Notes under the pieces: model-generated
Seen by the model: only the letters and a program-made list of their open reading frames with translations
Told to the model about the DNA's origin: nothing
Databases searched by the model: none
Position numbers and translations under genes: made by a program
Assembly: GCA_029582155.1 (NCBI GenBank)
Contig: CM055899.1
Span: 81,809,556 to 81,873,555 of the forward strand
From: Panopea generosa
Taxonomy: Eukaryota; Mollusca; Bivalvia; Adapedonta; Hiatellidae
DNA: 64,000 bases
Reading direction: 5' to 3'
Shown here: positions 57,401 through 59,924 of the stretch, piece by piece
Layout of the letters: each line of letters starts with the position of its first letter
Position numbering within the stretch: the first letter of the stretch is position 1

Positions 57401-59422
57401 TTTTTCAATTTTTCCGCACTAGATTTTTTTTCTATCGAAGACCTTCTCACTAGTTCTCTATTTGGAGAAGGAATGCCTGTTTTAGTTCCTATACTCTGAG
57501 AGCCTCTTGGTGAAAACTGCTGCCCTCTTGGGGAGCCATGTGTTCTTGGAGAAGGTGCTCCAGTTCTTGGAGAAGGGATTCCCCGTGGAGAAGCAGCAAT
57601 TACAGTTTTTCTCGGTGAAGCAGGAACTCCAGTCCTTGGTGATGGCGGAACTGCTCCAGTCACAACACCTCTGCTAGCTTTCTTCTCCAGAGGAGGTTTG
57701 TTATTCTTAGAATCTCTTGGCGATGGTTGACCTCTTGGAGATGGTTGACCTCTGGTGGAAGAACATTCAGGGCCAACGGAAACATTCTTGCTATCAGGTT
57801 TCCTCCCTGCTGTGTCTTTTTCCTTAAACTTGTTTCTGAATTCATTTCTGATGCTGCCAATGGCATGTTTTTCACATTTCCATAAATAATTGAACTGTCT
57901 ACAGTTTTCTTACTGTCTGTTTGAGAAGATGTATTCTTTATAAATGTGTACTTGGAAAAATCTAATGACACATACTCTGTGCTTCCGTCTTTACTTATTG
58001 ATAGAAAGCTGTTGTCAGATTCAGATTTATGGAATGAATCTGGAGAACCAGAATTATCATTTGAGAAGTGTTTGTCTGATTCCGATTTCTGTATAGGTCT
58101 CCTTGCCTTTTCATTTGGTACAGGCAATTTACGCCCTGATGAAGTTCGTTGTACAGATTTATCTAAGGCTGGTTTAAATTCTACGGTTTTCTCCTTTGGA
58201 GACACTATGCTGTCACTAGATGATGCTTTCTTTGAAAGATCTAGATTAAGGTTTTGTTTTATCACAGGTGTGTTCAATAAATTTCTATCAGCACTATCAC
58301 TCCTCGGAAATGAAACTCTTGTCCTGGCTTTTATCAAACTTCCGTCACTATCTCTTCTTTTAATTTGTGAAGTCTTGGCCTCAAAAGATTTGGTCATGGA
58401 CATTAAACTTTTTCTTGGACTAGTCGCACGTTCCTTCCTTGGGCTTTCACATTCATTGTCATCTTCTTCTGAATCATTTAAACCTTTGAGAGAGAGTTTC
58501 AAAGAATTCTCATTACCTTCAGCAGAATCTCTTCTTCCTGTTAGTGATATCTGATAAGTAACTTTCTTTGGACAACTGCTGAGATCTAGGAGAGTTTGGA
58601 TGCAGAGCAAAACCACTTGGTGAGTTTCTAGTTTTATTTGACCTGTCAGATGAGTTAACCCTTGTATTGGTAACTCGACCAGCAGACATATCCCTACTGC
58701 CACGATGAATAGTTCCTGAGCTGACCAGTACACTGGCACTAGCTCCACGTTTTAACCCCGATACCTGCCTCTCGGAGTTAACATTACTAAACTTAACACT
58801 GCTTTGTCTGCCTTCTCTACTCTCTGGTCTACTTCCTCTACTATCTGGTCTCCGTTCTGTACTTTCCAATTGGCTTCCTCTACTGTCTTGTTTCTGTTCT
58901 GTACTTTCTAATTGACTTCCTCTACTATCTGATCTTCTTTCTCTACTGCTAGGTCTATTCCTTCTTCTATCAGATCTTTTTTCAATTGTTTTAATGCCTT
59001 CACTGCTTTCCTTCTTTCTTTTTTCAATATTGTCTTCTTTCAATTTTCTATCAGCTTTACAGTTCACTAATTCTCCATCACCAATCCTGTAACTTCCATC
59101 ATCTGATCTTGTAGTAGCTGTGCTGGCACTTGAATATTCAGATTTCTCAGACTCACTTTCACTTATATCTTCGTCATCTTCCTTTTTATTTTCACTTTTC
59201 TTGTCTCTACTTATATCCCTTGCTCTGGCTCTAATAATTCTTTCTCTATTACATTCTTGTCTGTGTCCAACTTCTCGAAAATTTTCCTCTCTAAAACTCT
59301 CCTGATTTATTTATCCCTTCAAACAGTTCTTTCTTCTGTCTTTCCACAAAACTTGAGCTTCCTTGTAATCTGTTAGAACTTCCCCCTCTCCACACAGGGG
59401 AGGAGCGACTCTCTCCATCCAT
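3343..59422 (-). CDS. MYO18A: Unconventional myosin XVIII (MYO18A-like), 19 exons, 3' end outside the window
   Basis: Actin-associated myosin with a motor domain that in this family binds nucleotide but has little or no ATPase activity; it acts as a structural link between actin, myosin II filaments and membranes. Seen here: a disordered N-terminal extension (exon 1), an SH3-like entry segment, a P-loop variant GRSGSGKT, the switch I region NTSASRFAQ, the switch II/relay DTPGFQNP followed by [28 protein letters not shown], the HFIHCILP actin-binding helix, the converter end VFFRAGAL and one IQ motif. [21 protein letters not shown] and FPDH all match the remembered MYO18A order. Exons 2-19 total 2955 nt (985 codons) with consistent phases and GT-AG ends. 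No PDZ domain is visible. MYO18B is less likely because the matches around the P-loop and SLINR are closer to MYO18A. An invertebrate gene may be co-orthologous to both. The coiled-coil tail lies beyond position 1. Confidence 0.93.
4108..4425 (-). mobile_element. tRNA-derived SINE, family S1 (V-SINE/RUDI-like tail)
   Basis: Read on minus, the head has an A box (TGGTCTAGTGGTAGAGC) and a B box (GGTTCAATCCC), followed by a body and a tail with GTTGAAAGTGACGCTAAA near the end. The tail matches the V-SINE type reported from molluscs. The acceptor stem is not complementary, so it is not a functional tRNA. A fragment of another SINE (S4) lies just left, at about 3955-4005. Confidence 0.85.
5302..5575 (-). 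mobile_element. tRNA-derived SINE, family S3
   Basis: On minus the head reads TTAGCTCAGTCGGTAGCGC (A box) and GAGTTTGAATCCCC (B box). A body of about 200 nt follows and ends near 'gccattgagggcttacagat' on plus. First of three head-to-tail copies. Confidence 0.85.
5660..5905 (-). mobile_element. SINE family S3, diverged copy
   Basis: Same body and head order as the copy ending at 5575, with a degraded A box. It lies about 85 bp to the right of that copy in the same orientation. Confidence 0.78.
6468..6705 (-). mobile_element. SINE family S3 copy
   Basis: Body begins 'atgatcagatgacctaact' and head ends 'accaactgagctaaccaggc' on plus. Third S3 copy within 1.4 kb, same strand. Confidence 0.8.
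6840..8165. repeat. Minisatellite, about 30-bp units (ATCTCAACATAATCATCTAC)
   Basis: Around 40 diverged units of 'tctcaacataa(t/c)catctacaaaataaat', with a sub-block from about 7620 to 7960 in longer units containing 'acaaactacaaagtcca'. It ends about 60 bp from the donor of exon 18. Confidence 0.9.
8226..8288 (-). CDS. MYO18A: Exon 18: 21-residue probable cassette exon
   Basis: 63 nt, phase 0-0; acceptor TTTTGACAG, donor GTAAGAGT. It encodes [20 protein letters not shown] plus Ala. Skipping it restores the canonical SK-VFFRAG junction between exons 17 and 19. Including it would put 21 residues inside the converter/lever junction. Splice sites and frame are clean on both sides. Its use as an alternative exon is inferred. 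Confidence 0.72.
8289..9589. other. Intron 17, left part, no feature seen
   Basis: AT-rich with several A-runs. No exon, SINE or array recognised. Confidence 0.5.
9590..9815 (-). mobile_element. piggyBac-like MITE copy, one end eroded
   Basis: Reverse-complement relative of the element at 16718-16943. It starts TTAA-CCCTTTACTCCATA and contains the same large hairpin around 'gtgcaggaagagttcagatt'. The right terminal repeat is lost or diverged. Confidence 0.7.
10025..11880. repeat. 38-bp minisatellite, about 49 copies
   Basis: The unit is approximately GGCTCCAGGATTTATACAAA followed by TCACTATCTATTTGTACA. Variants (ATGATT/AGGATT, TTTGTA/TTTCTA) are clustered, the TTTCTA form mostly to the right. 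Three units equal 38 codons, so long false ORFs appear. Confidence 0.97.
11881..12995. other. Intron 17, middle, nothing beyond a T-run
   Basis: A poly-T tract with one C lies near 12491-12513. No other structure recognised. Confidence 0.5.
12996..13254 (-). mobile_element. SINE family S1, head truncated
   Basis: Tail and body are clear from 'cttgttgtatggtgtttagc' onward. The tRNA-like head is lost right after 'gacctggccaggg' on plus. A minisatellite begins about 25 bp further right. Confidence 0.82.
13279..15858. repeat. 58/59-bp satellite array, about 44 copies
   Basis: The unit is TAGTTTTGTTTGTTTGCCTG, TTCAAACCCAGGATTTCAGA, then AGTTGGTTGGTAGGATAGG. Units alternate between a 59-nt and a 58-nt form (CAGAAGTTGG versus CAGAGTTGG). 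The 117-nt dimer is 39 codons, which keeps false frames open. The minus strand holds GGGTTTGAACA, similar to a Pol III B box. Confidence 0.98.
16110..16213 (-). mobile_element. SINE family S5, fragment
   Basis: 'ccacacagggcaacaatata' through 'ttgggtctgatgctccacca' on plus matches the head of S5, the parent of the 79-bp array at 23.9 kb. Confidence 0.6.
16223..16450. mobile_element. MITE with GTATTCAC terminal repeats
   Basis: The left end GTATTCACCAACCATTCT and the right end read in reverse (GTATTCACAAACTATTCTTA) form terminal inverted repeats. About 228 bp, no ORF. A second copy is at 27123-27360. Confidence 0.75.
16718..16943. mobile_element. piggyBac-like MITE, 226 bp, flanked by TTAA
   Basis: TTAA at 16714-16717 and at 16944-16947 bounds an element starting CCCTTTACTTCATA and ending TGTGGAGTACAGGG, so its termini are inverted CCCTnTACT repeats. 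A TTAA target with CCC ends is the piggyBac signature. The interior has an arm pair around 'gtgcaggaagattgcttg' and its complement. Confidence 0.82.
17425..17500 (-). mobile_element. SINE family S4, fragment
   Basis: 'ctttcacacatgaagttttt' then 'gaacccataaacatagcag' on plus matches the head region of S4. Confidence 0.5.
17667..17732 (-). CDS. MYO18A: Exon 17: converter ([18 protein letters not shown])
   Basis: 22 codons, phase 0-0; acceptor TTGCAG, donor GTAAGCCT. It encodes [20 protein letters not shown] followed by SK. It ends in the GLSK that normally runs straight into VFFRAG. A 22-bp minisatellite begins about 20 bp upstream of its acceptor. Confidence 0.88.
17752..18520. repeat. 22-bp minisatellite (TCAGGTCATTAAGTGGTATATC)
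   Basis: About 30 units with period 22, regular until about 18375 and then degenerate. It begins about 20 bp from exon 17's acceptor, so the branch-point region of that exon probably lies in or at the edge of the array. Confidence 0.95.
18590..18800 (-). mobile_element. SINE family S3, head truncated
   Basis: 'gcaatctagggctaacagat' and 'gttaactagtactcgagcac' identify the S3 body; the tRNA-like part is degraded. Confidence 0.72.
18970..19262. repeat. 40-bp minisatellite, about 7 copies
   Basis: The unit is approximately AATTATAAATCAAATGGTCA followed by ACCACAGTCCACCACATTCA. Confidence 0.92.
19263..21767. other. Intron 16, right part, mostly featureless
   Basis: A-rich stretches near 19475-19625. 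An S4 fragment lies around 20500-20600, and at about 20343 there is a diverged relative of the CAGTCAAAC element of 35 kb. No exon seen. Confidence 0.5.
21768..21860. repeat. (GAAT)n run heading a dispersed repeat
   Basis: About 19 GAAT units followed by 'ggtgttttatggcacatg'. The runs at 51614 and 32955 are followed by related sequence. Confidence 0.85.
22182..22279 (-). CDS. MYO18A: Exon 16: converter start ([11 protein letters not shown])
   Basis: 98 nt; the acceptor AG precedes GC and the donor is GTAAGCTT. It completes Gly with the previous exon and encodes [20 protein letters not shown], then [12 protein letters not shown]. It is equivalent to the conventional 'GFP.R..F.EF..RY..L' block. 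Confidence 0.92.
22587..23555. repeat. 16-bp minisatellite (GATACAACCATATGGA), about 60 copies
   Basis: Period 16 with variants ATGGA, ATAGA, ATGAA and ACAGA. Some units have deletions. All minus frames are largely open ([10 protein letters not shown]-like), which is a composition artefact. Confidence 0.96.
23755..23892 (-). mobile_element. Body of SINE family S5 joined to the 79-bp array
   Basis: 'gattgtgaaacaagttcttg' through 'agtctt-gttcaaggaca' on plus matches the body of S5 at 62545-62740 and 47925-48095. On minus it follows the last tRNA-like unit of the array, giving a complete SINE at the array's end. Confidence 0.82.
23893..26660 (-). repeat. 79-bp tandem array of a SINE tRNA-like head, 35 copies
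   Basis: On minus the unit runs TGGAACGCGTGGTCCAGTGA, TAGAGCATCAGACCAAGTAT, CGGAGGATCCTGGGTCTGAT, CCTGCACCACGGCTATGTG. TGGTCCAGTGATAGAGC is A-box-like and GGGTCTGATCC is a weakened B box. Two subfamilies occur: one with AGGATCCT and one with 'acaatcctccggtac' plus 'cacta-gacc'. Every unit is in the same orientation, with no unique spacers. Confidence 0.97.
26830..27095 (-). mobile_element. SINE family S3 copy
   Basis: Head on plus: 'ggggattcaaactcacaacc' and 'ttaccgactgacctaacaa'. The body is diverged. Confidence 0.75.
27123..27360. mobile_element. MITE with GTATTCAC end, second copy
   Basis: Shares GTATTCACCAACCATTCT, 'aaatttcaaccttagat' and 'gtctccaagtg-ggtttttc' with 16223-16450. The right end is eroded. 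It stops about 50 bp from exon 15's donor. Confidence 0.7.
27411..27612 (-). CDS. MYO18A: Exon 15: actin-binding helix and SH-like region
   Basis: 67 codons plus 1 nt; acceptor TTACAG, donor GTAAGTCC. It encodes [20 protein letters not shown], a variable loop, and [20 protein letters not shown]. It matches the 'HFVRCIIPN ... LR..GVLE..RI...G' segment of myosins. The canonical reactive cysteines are not both present. Confidence 0.95.
27931..28114 (-). CDS. MYO18A: Exon 14: loop 2 and following helix
   Basis: 184 nt; acceptor TTCCAG, donor GTGAGTAG. It encodes [16 protein letters not shown], a Gly/Ser-rich loop 2, [20 protein letters not shown] and [12 protein letters not shown]. The actin-contacting loop 2 is family-specific. 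The RRTF..G element is close to remembered MYO18A. Confidence 0.95.
28240..28465 (-). mobile_element. SINE family S3 copy
   Basis: B box on plus 'ggggattcaaactcacgg'; A box region 'aaccagctgagctagcag'. Confidence 0.78.
28845..28955 (-). mobile_element. SINE family S3, head fragment
   Basis: 'attcaaactcacaactcctg' and 'tactgactgagctaaccatg' on plus; the body is missing. Confidence 0.7.
29033..29195 (-). CDS. MYO18A: Exon 13: lower 50 kDa domain
   Basis: 163 nt; acceptor TCTCCAG, donor GTGAGTAA. It encodes [20 protein letters not shown], then [20 protein letters not shown] and [11 protein letters not shown]. It matches the 'F.I.H..G.V.Y.V.GWL.KN.D' block of myosins. Confidence 0.95.
29570..29800 (-). 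mobile_element. SINE family S4, old copy
   Basis: 'ccagttttattggtgaagaa', 'cctcacataaagtatttgg' and 'ctaagtgatcttaagat' match S4; strongly diverged. Confidence 0.65.
29934..30078 (-). CDS. MYO18A: Exon 12: [10 protein letters not shown] segment
   Basis: 48 codons plus 1 nt; acceptor TTTTTAG, donor GTAAGTTG. It encodes [37 protein letters not shown] and [11 protein letters not shown]. It corresponds to the 'GILSILDEECMFP' region of conventional myosins. Confidence 0.95.
30079..30970. other. Intron 11, featureless part
   Basis: Very AT-rich, no exon or repeat family recognised. Confidence 0.5.
30971..31558. repeat. 28-bp minisatellite, left block
   Basis: The unit is CTACTTTAATTCAAAGTCAA followed by GAAGTCTG, about 21 copies with small deletions. 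Confidence 0.95.
31559..31937 (+). mobile_element. Hairpin-ended non-autonomous element inserted in the 28-bp array
   Basis: It starts near 'aacaagaaatgtcactg', carries 'gaccttgacctttgaggta', then a GACG/GACA run, and ends in a hairpin: TATGCC-CCC ... TTTTCGGGGGCATA. No ORF. The 28-bp array continues on both sides, so it inserted after the array formed. The same 3' module ends the element at 44.3-44.9 kb. Confidence 0.8.
31938..32112. repeat. 28-bp minisatellite, right block
   Basis: Continuation of the 30971-31558 array, about 6 copies, ending about 300 bp from exon 11's donor. Confidence 0.94.
32408..32752 (-). CDS. MYO18A: Exon 11: Ser/Asn/His-rich 115-residue insert, probable cassette
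   Basis: 345 nt, phase 0-0; acceptor ACATAG, donor GTATCCAT. It starts [17 protein letters not shown] and ends SNSDYDE. It is low in hydrophobic residues, with runs such as [12 protein letters not shown] and many possible phosphorylation sites. It lies between [10 protein letters not shown] and [18 protein letters not shown], where the remembered vertebrate protein has no comparable insert. Its composition predicts a disordered surface loop. The acceptor has only a modest pyrimidine tract, consistent with regulated inclusion, but no splicing evidence is available here. Confidence 0.82.
32955..33290 (+). mobile_element. (GAAT)n-headed dispersed repeat, copy 2
   Basis: A short GAAT run is followed by 'gggcttttacagcgtac', 'caggaaggaaaattccaggt' and later 'acatgtatgagccacagtgg'. 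It aligns along its length with 51614-51960. No coding capacity, class unknown. Confidence 0.72.
33291..34991. other. Intron 10 with poly-C tract and one transposon end
   Basis: 'ccgtatactctcgaataaaa' at about 33755 resembles a widespread DNA-element terminus and runs into a C-rich tract at 33778-33806. No partner terminus recognised. Otherwise featureless. Confidence 0.5.
34992..35163. mobile_element. MITE with CAGTCAAACCTG ends and TA target
   Basis: The left end is TA-CAGTCAAACCTGCGTAAGC. The right end read in reverse is TA-CAGTCCAAACCTGACTTAA. About 170 bp, palindromic, consistent with a Tc1/mariner-type non-autonomous element. Confidence 0.75.
35698..35905 (-). mobile_element. SINE family S4 copy
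   Basis: 'tatatggcacatccagtttg', 'cacatatgaagttttttag' and 'gagaggtaaatgatcatgag' on plus. Confidence 0.72.
36461..36682 (-). mobile_element. SINE family S1 copy, internally deleted
   Basis: 'gtttgttgttttggcgtctc' tail, shortened body, head 'gggatcaaacccacgactta' on plus. Confidence 0.75.
36755..36815 (-). mobile_element. SINE family S3, head fragment
   Basis: 'catgacccctggattgata' and 'gctaccgaatgagctaactg' on plus. Confidence 0.6.
36816..37591. other. Intron 10, featureless stretch
   Basis: AT-rich, no exon or repeat family recognised. Confidence 0.45.
37592..37770 (+). mobile_element. tRNA-derived SINE, family S2
   Basis: Head on plus: 'ggcggtagtgtaatggatag' (A-box region) and 'gcgggtttgatcccc' (B box). 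The body contains 'aaaactcagtactggttct' and ends 'ctttcattgcaatcaagctc'. Confidence 0.82.
38028..38114 (-). CDS. MYO18A: Exon 10: end of relay, LIEKP
   Basis: 29 codons, phase 0-0; acceptor TATTTCAG, donor GTGAGTAC. It begins [10 protein letters not shown] and ends [11 protein letters not shown]. The LIEKP block is conserved across myosins. Skipping exon 11 would join it directly to exon 12. Confidence 0.92.
38552..38744 (-). CDS. MYO18A: Exon 9: switch II and relay helix
   Basis: 193 nt; acceptor CTTACAG, donor GTACGCAT. It encodes [20 protein letters not shown] and QNPNTCGR, then [20 protein letters not shown]. Switch II reads DTPGFQ where active myosins have DxxGFE. The missing Glu is typical of MYO18 and fits weak or absent ATP hydrolysis. 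Confidence 0.96.
39495..39741 (-). CDS. MYO18A: Exon 8: upper 50 kDa domain
   Basis: 247 nt; acceptor TCTCCAG, donor GTATGTTT. It encodes the rest of [20 protein letters not shown], then [10 protein letters not shown], a variable loop rich in Ser/Thr/Gly, and [20 protein letters not shown]. The last segment is the helix leading to switch II. Confidence 0.95.
39960..40085 (-). mobile_element. SINE family S4, fragment
   Basis: 'acaggcatccagttaaattg' and 'ttgcaagtaactgacaaac' on plus match the S4 body. Confidence 0.5.
40303..40447 (-). CDS. MYO18A: Exon 7: upper 50 kDa helices
   Basis: 48 codons plus 1 nt; acceptor TATATAG, donor GTAAAGTT. It encodes [20 protein letters not shown] through [15 protein letters not shown]. 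The LAAIYHLG helix is a strong family match. Confidence 0.94.
40811..40960. mobile_element. 150-bp MITE with AAAATACCATG terminal repeats
   Basis: The left end AAAATACCATGTTAGTGCCT and the right end in reverse AAAATACCATGTAAGTAAGT (then GCCTGATA) form inverted repeats of about 35 nt. No ORF. Confidence 0.72.
41188..41248 (-). CDS. MYO18A: Exon 6: small motor exon
   Basis: 61 nt; acceptor TTTTCAG, donor GTAAGAAC. It encodes [20 protein letters not shown], matching the family's RTELHLN...PLQK segment. It is too short to find as an ORF and was recovered from splice phase and the flanking exons. Confidence 0.88.
41690..41965. repeat. Local diverged duplication
   Basis: 'ctggcggaaaggtcgtctga' near 41695 and 'ctggcagaaaggttgtctga' near 41892 are each followed by related sequence ending 'gcattcttga-gatat'. 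The spacing is about 195 bp. Confidence 0.6.
42090..42320 (+). mobile_element. SINE family S3 copy, plus orientation
   Basis: 'gtagtgcatctgactatcaa', then 'catgagttggaatccccgc' (B-box region), then body ending 'ccatctgttaactg'. Confidence 0.75.
42403..42646 (-). CDS. MYO18A: Exon 5: switch I region
   Basis: 244 nt entering in phase 1 and leaving in phase 2; acceptor TTTTACAG, donor GTATATAA. It encodes [28 protein letters not shown] (switch I position), [24 protein letters not shown] and [16 protein letters not shown]. The canonical switch I motif NxNSSRFGK lacks its terminal Lys here, as expected for MYO18. Confidence 0.95.
42880..43065 (-). mobile_element. SINE family S5 copy
   Basis: Body 'gtaaaacaagttattaccat', head 'gagaatcaaaccaaggaccc' and 'gatattctagcactgtacca' on plus. 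Confidence 0.72.
43367..43577 (-). CDS. MYO18A: Exon 4: P-loop exon
   Basis: 70 codons plus 1 nt; acceptor TTTGCAG, donor GTAAACTG. It encodes [19 protein letters not shown], then AYREML, then [17 protein letters not shown], the nucleotide-binding P-loop. The canonical GESGAGKT has Arg for Glu and Ser for Ala here. The lysine and threonine that contact phosphate and magnesium are kept. Confidence 0.95.
43848..44010 (+). mobile_element. SINE family S2 copy
   Basis: 'catggtagtggatagggtgt', 'ttaggtttgatacccagct' and 'gattcatataagctctgatt' on plus. Confidence 0.75.
44285..44890 (+). mobile_element. Hairpin-ended element with four internal ~155-bp repeats
   Basis: Three full and one partial unit each contain 'aagggccataa', 'tcatcaaactg', 'atatgcgcatct' and 'catcc-agcaag'. 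The 3' end has 'gacgcagggacaggatgaac', then a hairpin ATGCTTCCCC..TTAGGGGAGCAT and 'aaaag'. The minus ORFs inside are repeat translations only. Confidence 0.8.
45410..45560 (+). mobile_element. SINE family S3, partial, plus orientation
   Basis: 'catcagctcagttggaagtg' and 'tgtaggttagaatccacagc', followed by 'gaggattgatacataacat'. Confidence 0.7.
45610..45726 (-). mobile_element. SINE family S2, partial
   Basis: On plus 'gaaagctcatataagtcact', 'ggggatcgaaccggcaacct' (B box reversed) and 'atccattacactaccactc'. Confidence 0.72.
45796..46132. mobile_element. Possible MITE with TTTAAAGGGACAC ends
   Basis: The left end TTTAAAGGGACACTTGC occurs twice in a 36-bp direct duplication. The right end in reverse reads TTTAAAGTGACACGCAGC. 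Part of its interior ('aaatttgcatcatgt-gata') recurs near 26745. Confidence 0.5.
46590..46845 (-). mobile_element. SINE family S3 copy
   Basis: 'gccattgaggactaacagat' body start and 'ctacctattgagataactgg' head end on plus; diverged B box. Confidence 0.75.
46843..47126. mobile_element. MITE with long TIRs containing CCGCGGGTGAA
   Basis: The left end reads CCAGTGTCAGATTATATTTT-CACCC. The right end in reverse reads GCTGGTGTCATACTATATTT-TCACC. 'ttttcaaccgcgggtgaa' occurs near both ends. It starts exactly where the S3 SINE head stops. Confidence 0.78.
47353..47529 (-). CDS. MYO18A: Exon 3: start of motor core
   Basis: 59 codons, phase 0-0; acceptor TTTCAG, donor GTTGGTAT. It begins [20 protein letters not shown] and ends PLQIYSEK. 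It corresponds to the canonical 'NPP..D...DM..L..LNE..VL..L..RY' entry of the myosin head, including the GPSLIIVNP strand. Confidence 0.94.
47676..47850 (-). mobile_element. SINE family S4, partial
   Basis: 'tttaatgggatttaattcca', 'atatatggcatatccagttt' and 'ccgcaagttactgccaaacc' on plus; the tRNA-like head is mostly lost. Confidence 0.72.
47925..48096 (-). mobile_element. tRNA-derived SINE, family S5
   Basis: Head on minus GTGGTCCAGTGGTAGAGC and GTGGGTTTGATCCCC. A good single-copy reference for the head amplified at 23.9-26.7 kb. Confidence 0.8.
48097..48856. other. Intron 2, featureless part
   Basis: AT-rich sequence between a SINE and a MITE, no exon seen. Confidence 0.45.
48857..49125. 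mobile_element. MITE with AAGGCCATCCTTAAAA ends, copy 1
   Basis: The left end is AAGGCCATCCTTAAAATACA. The right end in reverse is AAGGCCATCCTTAAAAAATA. A (CCTA)n tract lies near 49043-49063. Ends about 110 bp from exon 2's donor. Confidence 0.8.
49237..49431 (-). CDS. MYO18A: Exon 2: SH3-like N-terminal motor segment
   Basis: 65 codons, phase 0 at both ends, from AG at 49432 to donor GTGAGTGA. It encodes [11 protein letters not shown], then [15 protein letters not shown], then [26 protein letters not shown]. This is the MYO18 version of the small beta-barrel that precedes the myosin motor. A minisatellite starts within about 40 bp upstream of its acceptor. Confidence 0.92.
49480..49850. repeat. 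About 20-bp minisatellite (AATCAGAATGGGAATAGATT)
   Basis: About 18 irregular units, built from the two modules AATCAGAATGGG and AATAGATT. It begins close to exon 2's acceptor. Confidence 0.92.
49975..51185. repeat. Composite satellite (GACAAATAGCAAGGGACAGT modules)
   Basis: Related modules of about 25-31 bp ('gacattagcaatggacagta', 'gtgacaaatagcaagggaca', 'gtgacaatagcaagggacag') are arranged in higher-order blocks of roughly 60-150 bp. Open minus frames are artefacts. Confidence 0.95.
51614..51960 (+). mobile_element. (GAAT)n-headed dispersed repeat, copy 1
   Basis: About 10 GAAT units, then 'ggggattttatgacatacct', 'cagtcacactctccatgtgc' and 'gcatgagctacagtggtttt'. It aligns with 32955-33290. 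Confidence 0.75.
51961..53193. other. Intron 1, featureless stretch
   Basis: AT-rich, no SINE, array or exon recognised. Confidence 0.45.
53194..53247 (-). CDS. MYO18A: Candidate alternative first coding exon (short isoform)
   Basis: An ATG at 53245-53247 opens 18 codons ([18 protein letters not shown]) that end exactly at a good donor, AAG|GTGGGTAG, in phase 0. Phase 0 is the phase exon 2 needs. An in-frame TAA lies upstream of the ATG. A second ATG in a strong GCCACCATGG context lies nearby in another frame that does not join exon 2. Vertebrate MYO18A has isoforms lacking the N-terminal extension, so an internal start in intron 1 fits the family. I see no clear TATA box on this strand. The exon could be a chance short ORF next to a chance donor. 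Confidence 0.4.
53248..54774. other. Intron 1, possible upstream region of the short isoform
   Basis: No repeat family recognised. 'ctatataaag' at about 53451 is TATA-like but reads on plus. A G-rich then T-rich tract lies at 54283-54370. No firm promoter. Confidence 0.35.
54775..54935 (-). mobile_element. SINE family S4, truncated copy
   Basis: 'tggcatgtcctgtttagttg' and 'ctcacataaagtttttggaa' on plus. It directly precedes another S4 copy. Confidence 0.72.
54945..55200 (-). mobile_element. SINE family S4, near full length
   Basis: Tail on plus 'aatggggtttaacaccattt'; head 'gcgggactcaaacctacaac' and 'ttagaccactcggccacaga'. The long head spacing fits a tRNA-Leu/Ser-type (class II) ancestor. 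Confidence 0.82.
55312..55460 (+). mobile_element. SINE family S2 copy
   Basis: 'gagtggtagtgtagtggtaa' head and 'aacactcagtactagttctg' body on plus. Confidence 0.75.
55461..57054. other. Intron 1, end adjoining exon 1
   Basis: A diverged relative of the AAGGCCATCC MITE is possible at about 55590-55695. No other feature seen. Confidence 0.45.
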
Positions 59423-59441
59423 CGTTTTGTGTACTTAAATC
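57055..59441 (-). CDS. MYO18A: Exon 1: disordered Ser/Pro/Arg-rich N-terminal extension, with three apparent frame breaks
   Basis: The chosen start is the ATG at 59420-59422 (protein begins [11 protein letters not shown]). An in-frame TAA lies 12 bases upstream, and an acceptor-like AG abuts the exon at 59442, so a 5' UTR intron probably precedes it. The donor is GTAATATT after codons for DSAEDQ (phase 0). Order of content: Lys/Glu-rich segment; acidic [10 protein letters not shown] stretch; a threefold repeat around [10 protein letters not shown]; Ser-rich region; then many SPR motifs (SPRTG, SPRG) near the C-terminal end. No folded domain is recognised and there is no PDZ. The reading frame shifts at 59291-59313, again between 58519 and about 58545, and again near a T5 run at 57817-57821. 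The 2368 coding nt are one over a multiple of three, matching the net shift. The rest of the gene is intact, so sequence error or a polymorphic allele is more likely than gene death. Confidence 0.8.
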
Positions 59442-59924
59442 CTGGTGAGTAACAGTAAATCAATGGGAAGGGAAATAAAAGATATCAATGCATGTTCTCA
59501 CAAACACTCTTGACAAACATGGCAATGTTATACATTCAATAAACGTCATCAAATACTTGAATAAAATTCTCATGCAGTAAGTTTTGTTTTATCTTCTCTT
59601 TGATATTGAGTTACCAAGAAGGATAAACTTGAAATAAATCTGATAAACAGTGATTTGGTAAAATGAGTTCTTACTTTTTAATTAAATTGTTTATTTCGAA
59701 AACTGGTATCGATTTCAATTTGGAGAAAAGTATGGTGTAAACATAGTGTAACCTTTTATTCAGAAATACAGCAACTTGAATAATTTTAATTTAAATCACA
59801 GAAAATTCAAGAAAATTCTAACTAACAATTTTAATTTTGAATATCTATTGGTCTTTCAGGAACATCAAAATAGTTTTATAAAATTTTATTTTTATGTTTA
59901 TATCAGTTATATCACTCTTTATCA

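Noticed and set aside
57946-58554. 202-codon plus-strand ORF
   Set aside because: It is antisense to exon 1 of the myosin gene, whose minus-strand coding has the expected splice donor and composition.
57660-58748. Frame changes in exon 1 explained by tiny introns
   Set aside because: Possible GT-AG pairs give introns of only 19-60 bp, and those tested did not land in the required downstream frame.
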